Source of the DNA: Taibaiella sp041660405
GTDB taxonomy: Bacteria; Bacteroidota; Bacteroidia; Chitinophagales; Chitinophagaceae
DNA: 64,000 bases
Direction: 5' to 3'
Assembly: GCA_041660405.1 (NCBI GenBank)
Contig: JBAZWL010000006.1
Span: forward strand, 62,001 to 126,000
The position numbers and the translations under genes were made by a program. Under the pieces are notes generated by a model. It ran no database searches and was not told where the DNA came from. It saw only the letters and a program-made list of their open reading frames with translations. Positions 46,153 to 55,284 of the stretch are shown here, piece after piece; position 1 is the stretch's first letter; each line of letters starts with the position of its first letter.

Positions 46153-47322
46153 ATGAAGAAGAGATTAGCTATTTTGGGTTCTACAGGTTCCATTGGCACA
46201 CAAGCGCTGGAAGTGGTTGATTCACATCCTGAACTATTTGCCGTGGAAATACTTAGTGCCCATAGCAATGCCGACCTCCTGGTGGAGCAGGCACAAAAAT
46301 ATAAACCTAACGCAGTAGTTGTAACCGATGATCTCGCCTATGAAAAGGTAAAGAAAGCATTGGGTAATACGGACGTTAAAGTCTTTGGTGGTGCAGCTGC
46401 TTTATGCGAAGTAGTGCAATGGGAAACGGTAGATATGGTATTGGCAGCCATTGTAGGTTTTGCCGGTTTGCATTCTACATTGGCCGCTATAGATGCCGGT
46501 AAACAAGTTGCCATTGCCAATAAAGAAACACTTGTAGTAGCCGGTGAACTGGTGATGCAACGTGCCCGCGACAAAAATGTGTTGCCACTTCCGGTAGATA
46601 GTGAACACTCCGCCTTGTTTCAATGCCTGGTAGGTGAGCGCCTGGATACGGTAGAAAAAGTTATCCTGACTGCATCAGGTGGACCTTTCCTTGGTAAGAA
46701 GACTAACTTCCTGGTCAATGTAAAGAAGGATCACGCGCTGCAACATCCTAATTGGGTAATGGGTGCGAAGATCACGATTGACTCTGCAACATTGATGAAT
46801 AAAGGCCTGGAGATGATTGAAGCTAAATGGCTTTTTGATCTTCAGAACGATCAGATCGATGTGGTTATTCATCCGCAATCAATCATTCACTCCCTGGTAC
46901 AGTTTACCGACGGTTCTCTTAAAGCACAGTTGGGATTGCCTGATATGAAGCTACCTATTCAATATGCATTTTCGTTCCCACAAAGATTAAGCAGCGATTT
47001 TAAGCGTTTTGATTTCAAGGATTTTACTAAGTTCAATTTTGAACAGCCTGATTATAAAACATTCAGAAACCTAGCCCTGGCCAAAGAAGCCATGTACAAA
47101 GGTGGCAATGCTACCTGCGTATTGAATGCAGCTAACGAAGTTGTTGTGCATGCCTTTTTGCAAAATAAAGTAGGGTTTCTGGAGATGAATGATATTATTG
47201 AAAAAGCACTTAGCGATATTGCTTTTATTGAAAAACCAAACCTGGAAGAGTTGGAGCAAACCGATACCGAAACCAGGAAGCTGACAGAAAGCCTGATGAA
47301 AAACAGCCAGCTATATAACTAA
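46153..47322 (+). CDS. dxr: 1-deoxy-D-xylulose-5-phosphate reductoisomerase
   Basis: A 389-aa enzyme of the non-mevalonate isoprenoid pathway (DXP to MEP, NADPH-dependent). LAILGSTGSIGTQAL is the nucleotide-binding loop (residues 5-19). ANKETLVVAGE, PVDSEHSALFQ and ATLMNKGLEMIEA form the catalytic and metal site. An upstream GTG at 46111 was rejected because the -7 element lies after it. rseP follows 68 nt downstream, as in many bacteria. Confidence 0.95.
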   Translation: MKKRLAILGSTGSIGTQALEVVDSHPELFAVEILSAHSNADLLVEQAQKYKPNAVVVTDDLAYEKVKKALGNTDVKVFGGAAALCEVVQWETVDMVLAAIVGFAGLHSTLAAIDAGKQVAIANKETLVVAGELVMQRARDKNVLPLPVDSEHSALFQCLVGERLDTVEKVILTASGGPFLGKKTNFLVNVKKDHALQHPNWVMGAKITIDSATLMNKGLEMIEAKWLFDLQNDQIDVVIHPQSIIHSLVQFTDGSLKAQLGLPDMKLPIQYAFSFPQRLSSDFKRFDFKDFTKFNFEQPDYKTFRNLALAKEAMYKGGNATCVLNAANEVVVHAFLQNKVGFLEMNDIIEKALSDIAFIEKPNLEELEQTDTETRKLTESLMKNSQLYN

Positions 47323-47390
47323 GGATTACTGGTGAAATGTTTTAATTTTCAGGTCGATTTCAATTTTAATTTACAATCTTAAATATAAAT

Positions 47391-48758
47391 ATGTCCGGAG
47401 TTTGGGTGCAGGTATTGCAATTTGTATTAGCCCTGTCTTTATTGATCGTATTGCACGAGGGCGGGCACTTTTTCTTCGCCCGGCTGTTTAAGACAAGGGT
47501 TGAAAAGTTCTATTTATTCTTCGACTTTTTATTTCCGTTCAGTAATATTCTTCCGTTTTCTTTATTCAAAAAGAAAATAGGAGCGACTACCTGGGGTATA
47601 GGCTGGTTCCCGCTTGGAGGCTATGTAAAGATAGCCGGTATGGTAGATGAAAGCATGGATAAAGAGCAAATGGCCAAACCACCGGAGCCCTGGGAATTCC
47701 GTTCCAAAAAAGCATGGCAAAGATTGCTGATCATGTTAGGCGGTATTATTGTTAATGTACTCCTTGCCTTTTTGATTTATTCTATGATCCTCTTTGTTTG
47801 GGGCGAAAAGAGAATGCCTGTTGCACAAATGAAAGGCGGTATTGAGGTTAGGGACTCTTTAGGCTACAGGATCGGACTCATGGATGGTGACAAGATTCTG
47901 GCTGTTAATGACAGGAAAGTAAATTATTATGACGAGATAATTGATGAACTCATTTATGCCAAAACTATTACTGTAGATAGGAATGGTAAAGAAGAAGTAA
48001 TTACATTGCCTACAGATTATATTTCCCAGATCATCGACAAGAGGAAAGCGTTTTTTGGTGTTGCTTACTATCCAACTATATTACAAGTAACCAAAGGGTC
48101 TGCTGCTGAAAAAGCCGGATTAAAGAAGGCAGATTACATTATTGCATTGGATAGTACACCGGTAAAAAATGCAACTGATTTTAATACGCAAAGACTTGCA
48201 CTGAAAGGTAAAACAATTAACGTAAGCTATGTTCGTGATAAACAAGTGAAACATGTAATGGTACCTTTAAGTGACAGTGGTACTTTAGGTGTTGCAATCG
48301 GAAGGCTCTCTTTTGTCGACATGGAAGAATTGGGTATGGTAAAACTGGATACCAGGCATTTTGGTTTCTTTGAATCGTTCCCTGCAGGTGTAAATATGGG
48401 TGTGGAACAGTTGAATAAATATGTAAGACAATTCAAGCTGATCCTGAATTTTAAGACAGGAGCTTATAAAGGTTTGGGTGGTTTTGCTTCTATGGCCAAT
48501 GTATTTCCGCAGTATTGGAATTGGGAAGTATTCTGGTCTATTACAGCCTTCCTTTCTATTGTGCTTGCGTTTATGAATCTACTACCTATTCCGGGCCTTG
48601 ACGGTGGTTATGTAGTGTTTACCCTTATCGAAATGATTACAGGACGTAAGGTAAATGAGAAGGTGATGGAAGTTGCCACTACTATAGGCCTTGTATTGTT
48701 ATTGGGGCTGATGCTCTATGCCAACGGGATGGACATTTTCAGGATATTCAAGAAGTAA
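47391..48758 (+). CDS. rseP: RIP metalloprotease RseP
   Basis: A 455-aa site-2 protease. The zinc site HEGGH is at residues 22-26 and the third ligand motif NLLPIPGLDGGY at about 398-409. One or two PDZ domains lie between (GLKKADYIIALDSTPVKN). It cleaves anti-sigma factors and signal-peptide remnants in the inner membrane. It is probably co-transcribed with dxr. Confidence 0.93.
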   Translation: MSGVWVQVLQFVLALSLLIVLHEGGHFFFARLFKTRVEKFYLFFDFLFPFSNILPFSLFKKKIGATTWGIGWFPLGGYVKIAGMVDESMDKEQMAKPPEPWEFRSKKAWQRLLIMLGGIIVNVLLAFLIYSMILFVWGEKRMPVAQMKGGIEVRDSLGYRIGLMDGDKILAVNDRKVNYYDEIIDELIYAKTITVDRNGKEEVITLPTDYISQIIDKRKAFFGVAYYPTILQVTKGSAAEKAGLKKADYIIALDSTPVKNATDFNTQRLALKGKTINVSYVRDKQVKHVMVPLSDSGTLGVAIGRLSFVDMEELGMVKLDTRHFGFFESFPAGVNMGVEQLNKYVRQFKLILNFKTGAYKGLGGFASMANVFPQYWNWEVFWSITAFLSIVLAFMNLLPIPGLDGGYVVFTLIEMITGRKVNEKVMEVATTIGLVLLLGLMLYANGMDIFRIFKK

Positions 48759-48776
48759 CAGAAATAATAAAAGATA

Positions 48777-48809
48777 AAAAATCCCTGCTATTCAGCAGGG
48801 ATTTTTTAT
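48777..48809. terminator. Bidirectional terminator between rseP and msrA
   Basis: AAAAATCCCTGCT, loop ATTC, AGCAGGGATTTTT; A-run on one side and T-run on the other, so it works for both convergent genes. Confidence 0.92.
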
Positions 48810-48822
48810 TGGAGCATTGAAA

Positions 48823-49494
48823 TTATTTTTTCAATTTTTCTGCAAAAACCTTTTTGAATTTTTCCAGCTTAGGTTGAATTACCATACGGCAATAACCTGC
48901 TTCACCATTCTGATTGTAATAATCCTGGTGATAGTCTTCTGCTTTATAGAATACACCATAAGGCTTTACTTCAGTCACGACAGGGTTGGGGTAGGCCTTT
49001 TCGTCGTTAAGGCGTTTAATGTAGTACTCTGCTTTTTCTTTTTGTTCGGGATTGTGATAATAAATACCGGAACGGTACTGTGTGCCTATATCATTGCCTT
49101 GCCTGTTAAGCTGTGTAGGATCGTGTGCAGTAAAGAATGCAGCCAGTAACTCATCGTAAGAAATTACAGATGGGTCAAAAGTAATATTGCAAGCTTCGGC
49201 ATGTCCTGTAGTTCCGGTGCATACTTCTTTATACGTAGGATTAGCTACCTGTCCGTCTGTAAATCCTGATTCTACTTTTTGAACACCTGTTAATTGTTGA
49301 AATTGAGCTTCTACACACCAGAAGCAACCTGCGGCGAAAGTCGCCACCTCTGTTTTATGATCTGACATTTTATGGGTTTGTTTTTTATTCATTTCTGCAA
49401 ATGTAGGCGAATGGCTGATATCAGCCTTTTGTGCGCATGCACTAAAACTGAAAGGCAACAGCAATAGTGCGTTTTTTAAAATGGATTTCAACAT
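48823..49494 (-). CDS. msrA: Peptide-methionine (S)-S-oxide reductase MsrA, lipoprotein form
   Basis: A 223-aa protein. The catalytic motif GCFWCVEAQFQ is at about residues 56-66, with GTQYRSGIYY, GHAEACNITFDP and EDYHQDYYNQN following. The N-terminus (LLLLPFSFSACAQK) is a lipoprotein signal, so this MsrA repairs methionine S-sulfoxide in envelope proteins. No msrB is fused or adjacent. Confidence 0.93.
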   Translation of the reverse strand: MLKSILKNALLLLPFSFSACAQKADISHSPTFAEMNKKQTHKMSDHKTEVATFAAGCFWCVEAQFQQLTGVQKVESGFTDGQVANPTYKEVCTGTTGHAEACNITFDPSVISYDELLAAFFTAHDPTQLNRQGNDIGTQYRSGIYYHNPEQKEKAEYYIKRLNDEKAYPNPVVTEVKPYGVFYKAEDYHQDYYNQNGEAGYCRMVIQPKLEKFKKVFAEKLKK

Positions 49495-49631
49495 TGAATT
49501 TATTTTTATACACTAAAGATACGCGATAATTGTGTGAAGGGTTTGTTACTGAAAGCCGCTATGGTAAAGGCTTTTAAAAATACTTTTACTTTTTTTTTGA
49601 AAATTGATTTGCTTGCCTTTATTTTGCGCCC

Positions 49632-49716
49632 GGAGAGGTGGCAGAGTGGTCGATTGCGACGGTCTTGAAAACCGTTGACTGTTACAGGTCCGGGGGTTCG
49701 AATCCCTCCCTCTCCG
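49632..49716 (+). tRNA. tRNA-Ser (anticodon TGA)
   Basis: The acceptor arms GGAGAGG (49632) and CCTCTCC (49709-49715) pair. The anticodon loop CTTGAAA sits between ACGGT and ACCGT stems. A long variable arm and the T-arm GGGTTCGAATCC complete a class II tRNA. CCA is not encoded. It is on the border between housekeeping genes and the accessory region. Confidence 0.95.
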
Positions 49717-49718
49717 CT

Positions 49719-49730
49719 GGGTTCGAATCC
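49719..49730 (+). repeat. Duplicate of the tRNA-Ser T-arm
   Basis: GGGTTCGAATCC recurs two bases after the tRNA, followed by a run of nine or more T. It may be a scar of integration or a chance copy. Confidence 0.6.
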
Positions 49731-49822
49731 ATTTTTTTTTCTTCGTAAATGGCTTAGAATTATGGAATTATAGATTAGATGTTTCTTTTATTTTATACTA
49801 AAAAAAAGACATCGAAAATTAA

Positions 49823-49858
49823 AAAAGCGCCTGTTTATTCATTTAAACAGGCGCTTTT
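49823..49858. terminator. Terminator-like hairpin downstream of tRNA-Ser
   Basis: AAAAGCGCCTGTTTA pairs with TAAACAGGCGCTTTT around a short loop; A and T runs flank it on both sides. Confidence 0.7.
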
Positions 49859-49876
49859 GCCTTTAAACGGCTTAAC

Positions 49877-50091
49877 CAGTACCAAAACGTTCAAAAATGC
49901 TCAAAATTAAAGCGCGTTTAAGTGCGTCATTCGGTGCGTTTTTAGCCCTTCAAAAAAGACGCACTTTTGCTAGCCGTTTTCTCCTAATTGTCCCCATTTC
50001 TAAATCTGGCAATGATAACTTTATACAATACAAAAAATATATTGTTATGCTGGAAAATAGCTTCGGGCTGCTCTTCTTTTTGAAACAGCCT
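49877..50091 (+). repeat. Direct repeat 1 (integrase upstream region plus first codons)
   Basis: About 215 bp, clearly similar (roughly 80 percent by eye) and in the same orientation as 60433-60632. Both contain AAAAAAGACGCACTTT, the block AAAAAATATATTGTTATGC and the same end AAACAGCCT. Confidence 0.88.
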
Positions 50092-50109
50092 GCCAGACAA
50101 CCCAAATAG
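50047..50109 (+). pseudogene. Tyrosine integrase 5' remnant (left copy)
   Basis: ATG at 50047 encodes MLENSFGLLFFLKQP, the usual N-terminus of Bacteroidota site-specific integrases with an Arm-DNA-bind_5 domain. After KQP the sequence changes to ARQPK and stops. About 380 codons are missing. Confidence 0.75.
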
Positions 50110-50376
50110 TCTTTTAACTAGCTAATTCAAGCTGATTCTACAACTAATAGTATCTCATTTTTAGTCCCAAAACCTTGGTTGTGCTCATAGCCTTACTACT
50201 CTTGTAGCCTCTTTGAAACTTGCAAATATTCGTTGTACGAGCTCTTGTTTAAGGGGGCATAAAATGAGCCAGAATGTACTGATCCATTTTCCTTCCAATT
50301 ACCCAAACTAATACATGGCTTATTTTGACGCAAAGTAATCTGAACTGTTCAGGGGGATAGAACAGCATATACACCG

Positions 50377-51015
50377 CTAAACCTGAAAAATTTCATCCAA
50401 TTGTAACACATGTGTTCCAGCTGAAAAGATTTTAGGCGCTTTGGCCAGTTTCTCTGCGAGTATCGGGGTAGGCAATGGACGAAATTTTCTGATCAGTCCT
50501 AAGCTATTCAGAGATTGTATCACGGTGGCACTTATTCGTTCGCCTAACCTATCCGTATTCTTCCGGAGTAAAAGACCAGGTCTGAAAATAATCAACTTGT
50601 CAAACGCTAGGCGTTTCATCTTTTCTTCCAACTCACCTTTGATTTTTGAATAGAAAACTTTGCTTTGAGGCGAAGCGCCATACGCAGATAATAAAACCAA
50701 CTCCGCAACTCCTTTCTTTTTGGCAATCTCCGCAAATTTTAATGGGATTTCATAGTCGATATGACGTTGCTTATCTTTTGAACCAGCGGCTTTAAGCGTA
50801 GTTCCCAAACATGAAAACAATACATCCCCGGCAATTGCATCGGACATTTCCTCCAACTTATCAAAGTTAGTCAGCGCTTCTTTGAATTTTGGATGAGTAA
50901 TCCCAGTATAGCGACGCACAAAGATCACTACTTCCTCGTAATCACGATCGTTCAAAAGTAAACCCAGTAAATCTTTACCTGTGGCACCGGTAGCGCCGAT
51001 GATCAATGCTTTCAT
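50377..51015 (-). CDS. NAD(P)-binding Rossmann protein (HTATIP2/NmrA-like SDR)
   Basis: A 212-aa atypical SDR. The cofactor loop is GATGATGKDL (residues 8-17), with LVLLSAYGAS and YSKIKGELEE in place of the YxxxK site. The C-terminal half is short. Such proteins are often nucleotide-sensing or reductases of unknown substrate. It is the leftmost gene of the redox group inside the direct repeats. Confidence 0.82.
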   Translation of the reverse strand: MKALIIGATGATGKDLLGLLLNDRDYEEVVIFVRRYTGITHPKFKEALTNFDKLEEMSDAIAGDVLFSCLGTTLKAAGSKDKQRHIDYEIPLKFAEIAKKKGVAELVLLSAYGASPQSKVFYSKIKGELEEKMKRLAFDKLIIFRPGLLLRKNTDRLGERISATVIQSLNSLGLIRKFRPLPTPILAEKLAKAPKIFSAGTHVLQLDEIFQV

Positions 51016-51072
51016 ATATTACAAATATAAACTATTAATTCATGCTCTTTCAGCAAAAACTGGCGATACGGC

Positions 51073-51108
51073 AAAGAAGCCGCCGTCAGGGTTGGCGACG
51101 GCTTCTTT
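51073..51108 (-). terminator. Hairpin after the DJ-1/PfpI gene
   Basis: AAAGAAGCCG pairs with CGGCTTCTTT around an imperfect inner stem, 14 nt past the stop at 51122. Confidence 0.65.
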
Positions 51109-51121
51109 AAGCACATAGCTA

Positions 51122-51937
51122 CTATTGCTTAACCAACCAATGCTCAACAGCTTTTGAGAAATCTGCAACATCAATAGGATGCCTGCTGGTGATCAGGTTG
51201 CCGTCCGTTACAACGGGTGCTTCGAGGACAGTTCCGCCGGCATTTTTTAAATCAACCTGTATATTCCAGTAACCGGTCAGCTTCCGTCCTTTAAGAATAT
51301 CAGCAGAGGCGAGCACCACCGGTGCGTGACAGATAGCTGCAATCAACTTCCCGGATGTATTGAAATCGCGGATGAATTTGATTACATCTTTATCCTGCCT
51401 GAGATTATCCGGGTTCCAGGCACCACCCGGAATAAATACCGCATCGTAATCGGCTACTTTGATCTCGTCAGCAGTTCGATCAAACTTTATCCAGCCTACA
51501 GGTTGCAGGTATTGTATGGCCATAATATGTGTTTTCGACATTTCAGGGAACATCAGCCCATAGCGTTCAGGAGCGGGGACAAATTTGGGAGCAACAATAT
51601 CCACCTGGGCACCGAGTTCCCGGAAGTACCAAACAGGCCCCAGCAATTCTATCTCTTCGAATCCATCGGCTGCAAGCACAGCAATCCTTTTTCCTTTCAG
51701 CACGGCCTTGTTTTTAACAGGCGTGAAGAAGAAAGCGCGGAGTGCTTCGTTTCCGGGTGCATTCAATAATTGGGACACCGGCATATTGACCACCGCTGGG
51801 GACGAGCCCAGCTGGTTCAATACCGAAAGCTCATGGTCACTGCTTGCTGCACCAACTGGTTTTACCTGAGCTTGCAGGTTCAAAACGGTAGCTGAGCTAA
51901 CCAAACCTGCTATTACTGCTTTTTTGATCGTTTTCAT
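51122..51937 (-). CDS. Secreted DJ-1/PfpI family protein
   Basis: A 271-aa protein with a signal peptide (AVIAGLVSSATVLNLQAQ) and about 60 residues of linker before the DJ-1/PfpI domain (RIAVLAADGFEEIELLGP from residue 84). The nucleophile elbow is AICHAP with C203 and H204. Members are proteases, chaperones or deglycases. Export of this domain is unusual; the family is normally cytoplasmic. It starts a run of minus-strand redox genes. Confidence 0.85.
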   Translation of the reverse strand: MKTIKKAVIAGLVSSATVLNLQAQVKPVGAASSDHELSVLNQLGSSPAVVNMPVSQLLNAPGNEALRAFFFTPVKNKAVLKGKRIAVLAADGFEEIELLGPVWYFRELGAQVDIVAPKFVPAPERYGLMFPEMSKTHIMAIQYLQPVGWIKFDRTADEIKVADYDAVFIPGGAWNPDNLRQDKDVIKFIRDFNTSGKLIAAICHAPVVLASADILKGRKLTGYWNIQVDLKNAGGTVLEAPVVTDGNLITSRHPIDVADFSKAVEHWLVKQ

Positions 51938-51995
51938 TTGGGGAAGTTTTAAATTTTAAGGAATAAATGAATTTGAATAATTGATTAAGATGCTG

Positions 51996-52772
51996 TTACT
52001 GGCCATCGGTCGAAATCAATACAAGCCTGTGAAGCCCGGATTGAAATGGCTGCTTTTTAATGCTGGTATTCAAATATTCGATCACAGGCTGTATTGGAGG
52101 ATAGTTCAGATGATACTGAAAAGCCTCTTCGCTTCTGAACTTCTCATACGTTACAAATCGGTTGCTATCATTTTCAATCTGTGAAAGCTGATAGTTAATT
52201 ACTCCTGGCTCACTACGGAATTGTGGCATTGCCTTATGATAGATCTCCTGAAAACTGATTGCCGTTCCCGGCTTAGCGTCTACAAACAGCATGATGGTAA
52301 GGGGGGTATCAGCATGGAGTGCAACGGTGCGCCATTGTTTTTTAGAAACAGGCTCCAAGTCTTTCACATAAATTGTGTGCGCTGGTTTTAGCAAGGCATT
52401 TTTAGATAAGGATGATACAGTATCAGCCGGCTGCGTCTTGCTAAACTTATCGAACTTATCCTTGTTAATCCATCTTTCAATGACCCACATTACTGATGGT
52501 TGCTCCTGTTCAAAATAAGCTTCCGCCATAATATTGCTTTCATTTGCGAGTGCGCGTGCTATATAATTTTTAAGCACTTTCCGGAATACATGCTCGTACC
52601 CTCTCTTTATATCATAACGTGTGAGTATGGCAGCCACTTCACTGGAACCTATCTCTTTTTCCTTTACCGCTGTTTGTTCAACAGCTTTTGTGGATAGGTT
52701 ACTTAGTATAAGGCATATTGTGAAACACGGCAGGACTACCTTGCATAGTAATTGAAATGCTTTAACTTTCAT
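51996..52772 (-). CDS. Secreted double antibiotic-biosynthesis-monooxygenase (ABM) domain protein
   Basis: A 258-aa protein. The start at 52772 gives a hydrophobic signal (LLCKVVLPCFTICLILSNLS); an upstream in-frame start at 52898 has none. Two ABM-type ferredoxin-fold halves are visible: ILTRYDIKRGYEHVFRKVLK...VIERWINKDKFDKF and MLFVDAKPGTAISFQEIYHK...YEKFRSEEAFQYHL. ABM domains oxidise or bind quinones and small electrophiles. Confidence 0.75.
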   Translation of the reverse strand: MKVKAFQLLCKVVLPCFTICLILSNLSTKAVEQTAVKEKEIGSSEVAAILTRYDIKRGYEHVFRKVLKNYIARALANESNIMAEAYFEQEQPSVMWVIERWINKDKFDKFSKTQPADTVSSLSKNALLKPAHTIYVKDLEPVSKKQWRTVALHADTPLTIMLFVDAKPGTAISFQEIYHKAMPQFRSEPGVINYQLSQIENDSNRFVTYEKFRSEEAFQYHLNYPPIQPVIEYLNTSIKKQPFQSGLHRLVLISTDGQ

Positions 52773-52901
52773 TGTTATTATTTTTTGACCAATACTTACA
52801 GTTCCCCAGTATTGTGTTAAGATTGAAACTTGTCTGCTTTTGAAGAACGGCCAGCGCAAAACTGACTTAGTCGTTGTTTTTATGTCGGCTAACTGCAAAT
52901 G

Positions 52902-53714
52902 TTACCTGGCTATTTGCAACAACAAGTCTGAAACTGTATGTGGTTGAGACAGGAATGGAGAGTGACTTGTATTAACCTGACGAACAGTTTTGATCCCTGC
53001 TTCTGCGATCATCCGGTCTTGAAGGCCAGGGCTGATAACGATGTCCTGCATTGTTTTGATATACACCTTTTCTACCGAGCCAAAGTTTGCGCTTGTTAAT
53101 ATAATTGTACCGCCAAAGGGGATCGCAGGCTCTGCCCGATAGTTAGATATCATCTGGTCTTTCACGGTTTGTGAACCATCGTTAATGAAAAGGTATGTCA
53201 GGTTATCTCGCTTTACATCAAGCGTCAGGTGGTCGGCCGATTCAATCAAATTAGGCCCAAGTTTCGAGTCGCGGTCAGTCATGGCAAGCTCGCCAAGGCT
53301 TTGTCCTGAAGCAGGAATAAATGCACCGATGTACACCAGTTTGCTGATTTTAGAAGGAACCTTTTCTGCTACGCTGGTTACTACCATCCCGCCCATACTG
53401 TGCCCTACAAGGATGACTTTGCCGTCTGTTTTTGACATAGCATCGACTACTTTGTCTCTGTAGGCATCGAGGGTGATAGTATGTGTTGGCATATTATCAC
53501 CACCATGGCCCGGCAGTTCAACTACGATTACTTTGTTACCTTTACTTTCGAGATCTGAACGCACAGCGTCCCATACATAAGGAGCCTGCCAGGCGCCATG
53601 TACCAGCACATAGGTATTGGACTTAGCCTTAACTTCCTCATCGTTCTTTGCACATGAAGAGAAGGAGAAGAACGCTGTTACTGCTGACAGCAGTGTTACA
53701 ATTGTCTTTTTCAT
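52902..53714 (-). CDS. Alpha/beta hydrolase lipoprotein
   Basis: A 270-aa protein with lipobox FSFSSC (C21). The oxyanion region VLVHGAWQAPYVWD and the nucleophile elbow VGHSMGGM (S106) are intact, and the catalytic histidine is in NTSHSPFLSQPH at the end. It resembles the EstA/methylesterase (salicylate-esterase-like) group. The substrate is unknown. Confidence 0.88.
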   Translation of the reverse strand: MKKTIVTLLSAVTAFFSFSSCAKNDEEVKAKSNTYVLVHGAWQAPYVWDAVRSDLESKGNKVIVVELPGHGGDNMPTHTITLDAYRDKVVDAMSKTDGKVILVGHSMGGMVVTSVAEKVPSKISKLVYIGAFIPASGQSLGELAMTDRDSKLGPNLIESADHLTLDVKRDNLTYLFINDGSQTVKDQMISNYRAEPAIPFGGTIILTSANFGSVEKVYIKTMQDIVISPGLQDRMIAEAGIKTVRQVNTSHSPFLSQPHTVSDLLLQIAR

Positions 53715-53846
53715 TTTTCTTTTTTTTGTTATAAAATGTTTGATATCGCCTACTTTGGATAGCGGTGTTCGGCTTGTCCGCTTTAGTTATTTTTGTATAA
53801 AATGATAAGTAGCCACATGTTCATGCGATGATCGCTCCTGAAGTAT

Positions 53847-54425
53847 TTATAGAGGTTCATGATTTGGCGTGGGAGCCGGGATGTCGAATCCATTCAATAC
53901 CGTAGCGATCAGACAATATCCGCCGATAAGGAAGAAGAGTTCTGCTACACCGTCTTGCCCTAGGAGTTTGATAGCCTGTCTATAAGTTGAGTCAGGGACA
54001 ATATGTCCGCTAACCAAGGTCCTGGCAATCACATGGGCTATTGCTTCCTCAACAGCTAAGCCCTGCGGACTACCTCCTGCAGCTATTGCCGCAATGACAT
54101 CGGATTGGATGCCGAAAGCTTCAGCCATGATCTCATGAACATATAGTTCAAAGCGTGCGCCCAACATTCCACCAACCGTAAGGATAGCTATTTCACGTAA
54201 TGCTTTAGGGAGCGTTGCATGATTGTCCAGCGAGCGGAGAAAGGTCAGTGCCGGCACTCCGAATTGCGGATACTGTAACATAGGCGGGAATGGCCCTAAT
54301 AATGCACCTTCAGCATTGATCATATTTACCTGGCCCTGACTGTGGCCGATAAGGTTAGCAATTTCGTCATGAACATATCGGATGTCCGGACTCAGTGCAT
54401 CTGGTTTCAGTGGATGGATACGCAT
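53847..54425 (-). CDS. Carboxymuconolactone decarboxylase family protein
   Basis: A 192-aa helical protein. PKALREIAILTVGGMLGARFELYVHEIMAEAFGI is the CMD domain with the E...H pair; there is no CxxC, so it is not an AhpD-type peroxidase. The start at 54425 begins MRIHPLKPDALSPDIR, as in relatives; the upstream in-frame start at 54473 would overlap the cupin gene. Role inferred: oxidative or aromatic-compound metabolism. Confidence 0.82.
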   Translation of the reverse strand: MRIHPLKPDALSPDIRYVHDEIANLIGHSQGQVNMINAEGALLGPFPPMLQYPQFGVPALTFLRSLDNHATLPKALREIAILTVGGMLGARFELYVHEIMAEAFGIQSDVIAAIAAGGSPQGLAVEEAIAHVIARTLVSGHIVPDSTYRQAIKLLGQDGVAELFFLIGGYCLIATVLNGFDIPAPTPNHEPL

Positions 54426-54450
54426 GATTTTTATTTTTTTGTTGGATAGA

Positions 54451-55011
54451 TTAATGAGTGAGTTTACCGTCAATCAGGACGAAGGCCATACGGCACAATT
54501 TGTCGGAACGATTGGCCCATGCGTGATTCGTGCCGTTTTGAATAATGATATCTCCCGCATGCACCGTTACCTCGCCGCGATCAAGAATCATGGTAATCTC
54601 TCCTTCGAGTACAATTCCGTAATCCACAGTTTTTGTGCGGTGCATTAATGGATGGGGAGCACCTTTTGCTGAGGTTGAGGCTTTCTCATCACCCATAGCT
54701 TTAAATTTTTCGGCAGCCTCCGTTCCGGTTAATTTTCTTATTTCTTCTCCTTCCGGGGGAAATTCAATTACTCTTATACGGGTGCCGTTAGCGGGAGGAG
54801 ATAGCACTAGGCTGTGCTCATCTGTATCATTTGGTTGCGGGTGTATCAAAGCAGGTGTTTCCAGGGTATGCCATACTTCATAGAAAGTAGGACCACCGGG
54901 ACCGCCCACCAGATGTGTGTTTGGAGGGGCAACATCAGAGATGACAATCGCTTTGCCCTCGGCATCATGACCTGTTACGATACGTCTGAATGTTTTTGGT
55001 TGCTGATTCAT
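54451..55011 (-). CDS. Cupin domain protein
   Basis: A 186-aa protein whose C-terminal half is a cupin: PLMHRTKTVDYGIVLEGEITMILDRGEVTVHAGDIIIQNGTNHAW. The metal ligands H, D/E and H are in place. Relatives act as dioxygenases or sugar isomerases; the substrate is not known. It lies four bases from the 2TM gene and 25 nt before the CMD gene, so the three are one operon. Confidence 0.85.
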   Translation of the reverse strand: MNQQPKTFRRIVTGHDAEGKAIVISDVAPPNTHLVGGPGGPTFYEVWHTLETPALIHPQPNDTDEHSLVLSPPANGTRIRVIEFPPEGEEIRKLTGTEAAEKFKAMGDEKASTSAKGAPHPLMHRTKTVDYGIVLEGEITMILDRGEVTVHAGDIIIQNGTNHAWANRSDKLCRMAFVLIDGKLTH

Positions 55012-55014
55012 GAT

Positions 55015-55245
55015 TTAATTTTTATTGGTTTTTGATTTTTTGAAAACATATACGCCGAGATAATGGAACAATACTCCAATAGCCCATGCAGGCGTAGTCC
55101 ATAGCGGCCACGGATAAGTTCTGTCTGTCAGGTACCAAACCAGCCATAAAGCAGGGGTTGCCAATAGAAAAACAAGCAGGTGAATTTTGAAACCTTTTTT
55201 GGGTTGAATGTTGGTAGCTACATACCCTTTCGTTGGATTTGTCAT
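55015..55245 (-). CDS. 2TM domain protein
   Basis: A 76-aa protein with two helices (about 21-40 and 52-66) and a loop DRTYPWPLWTTP. This is the 2TM family, of unknown function, found fused to or beside histidine kinases and LytTR regulators in Bacteroidota. Here it is between a quinone reductase and a cupin. Confidence 0.8.
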   Translation of the reverse strand: MTNPTKGYVATNIQPKKGFKIHLLVFLLATPALWLVWYLTDRTYPWPLWTTPAWAIGVLFHYLGVYVFKKSKTNKN

Positions 55246-55284
55246 GATGTTTTTATTTTAGAATTATGGAAATGATCTTATTGA

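Larger units (their letters stand above)
49731..50376. other. Non-coding stretch right of tRNA-Ser with integrase remnant
   Basis: It holds a hairpin (49823-49858), direct repeat 1 (49877-50091) with the integrase 5' end, and about 270 bp without any recognised feature. Confidence 0.6.

Noticed and set aside
49897..50109. A 70-aa ORF containing the integrase remnant
   Set aside because: Only the last 20 codons match the integrase N-terminus; the first 50 codons are upstream repeat sequence.
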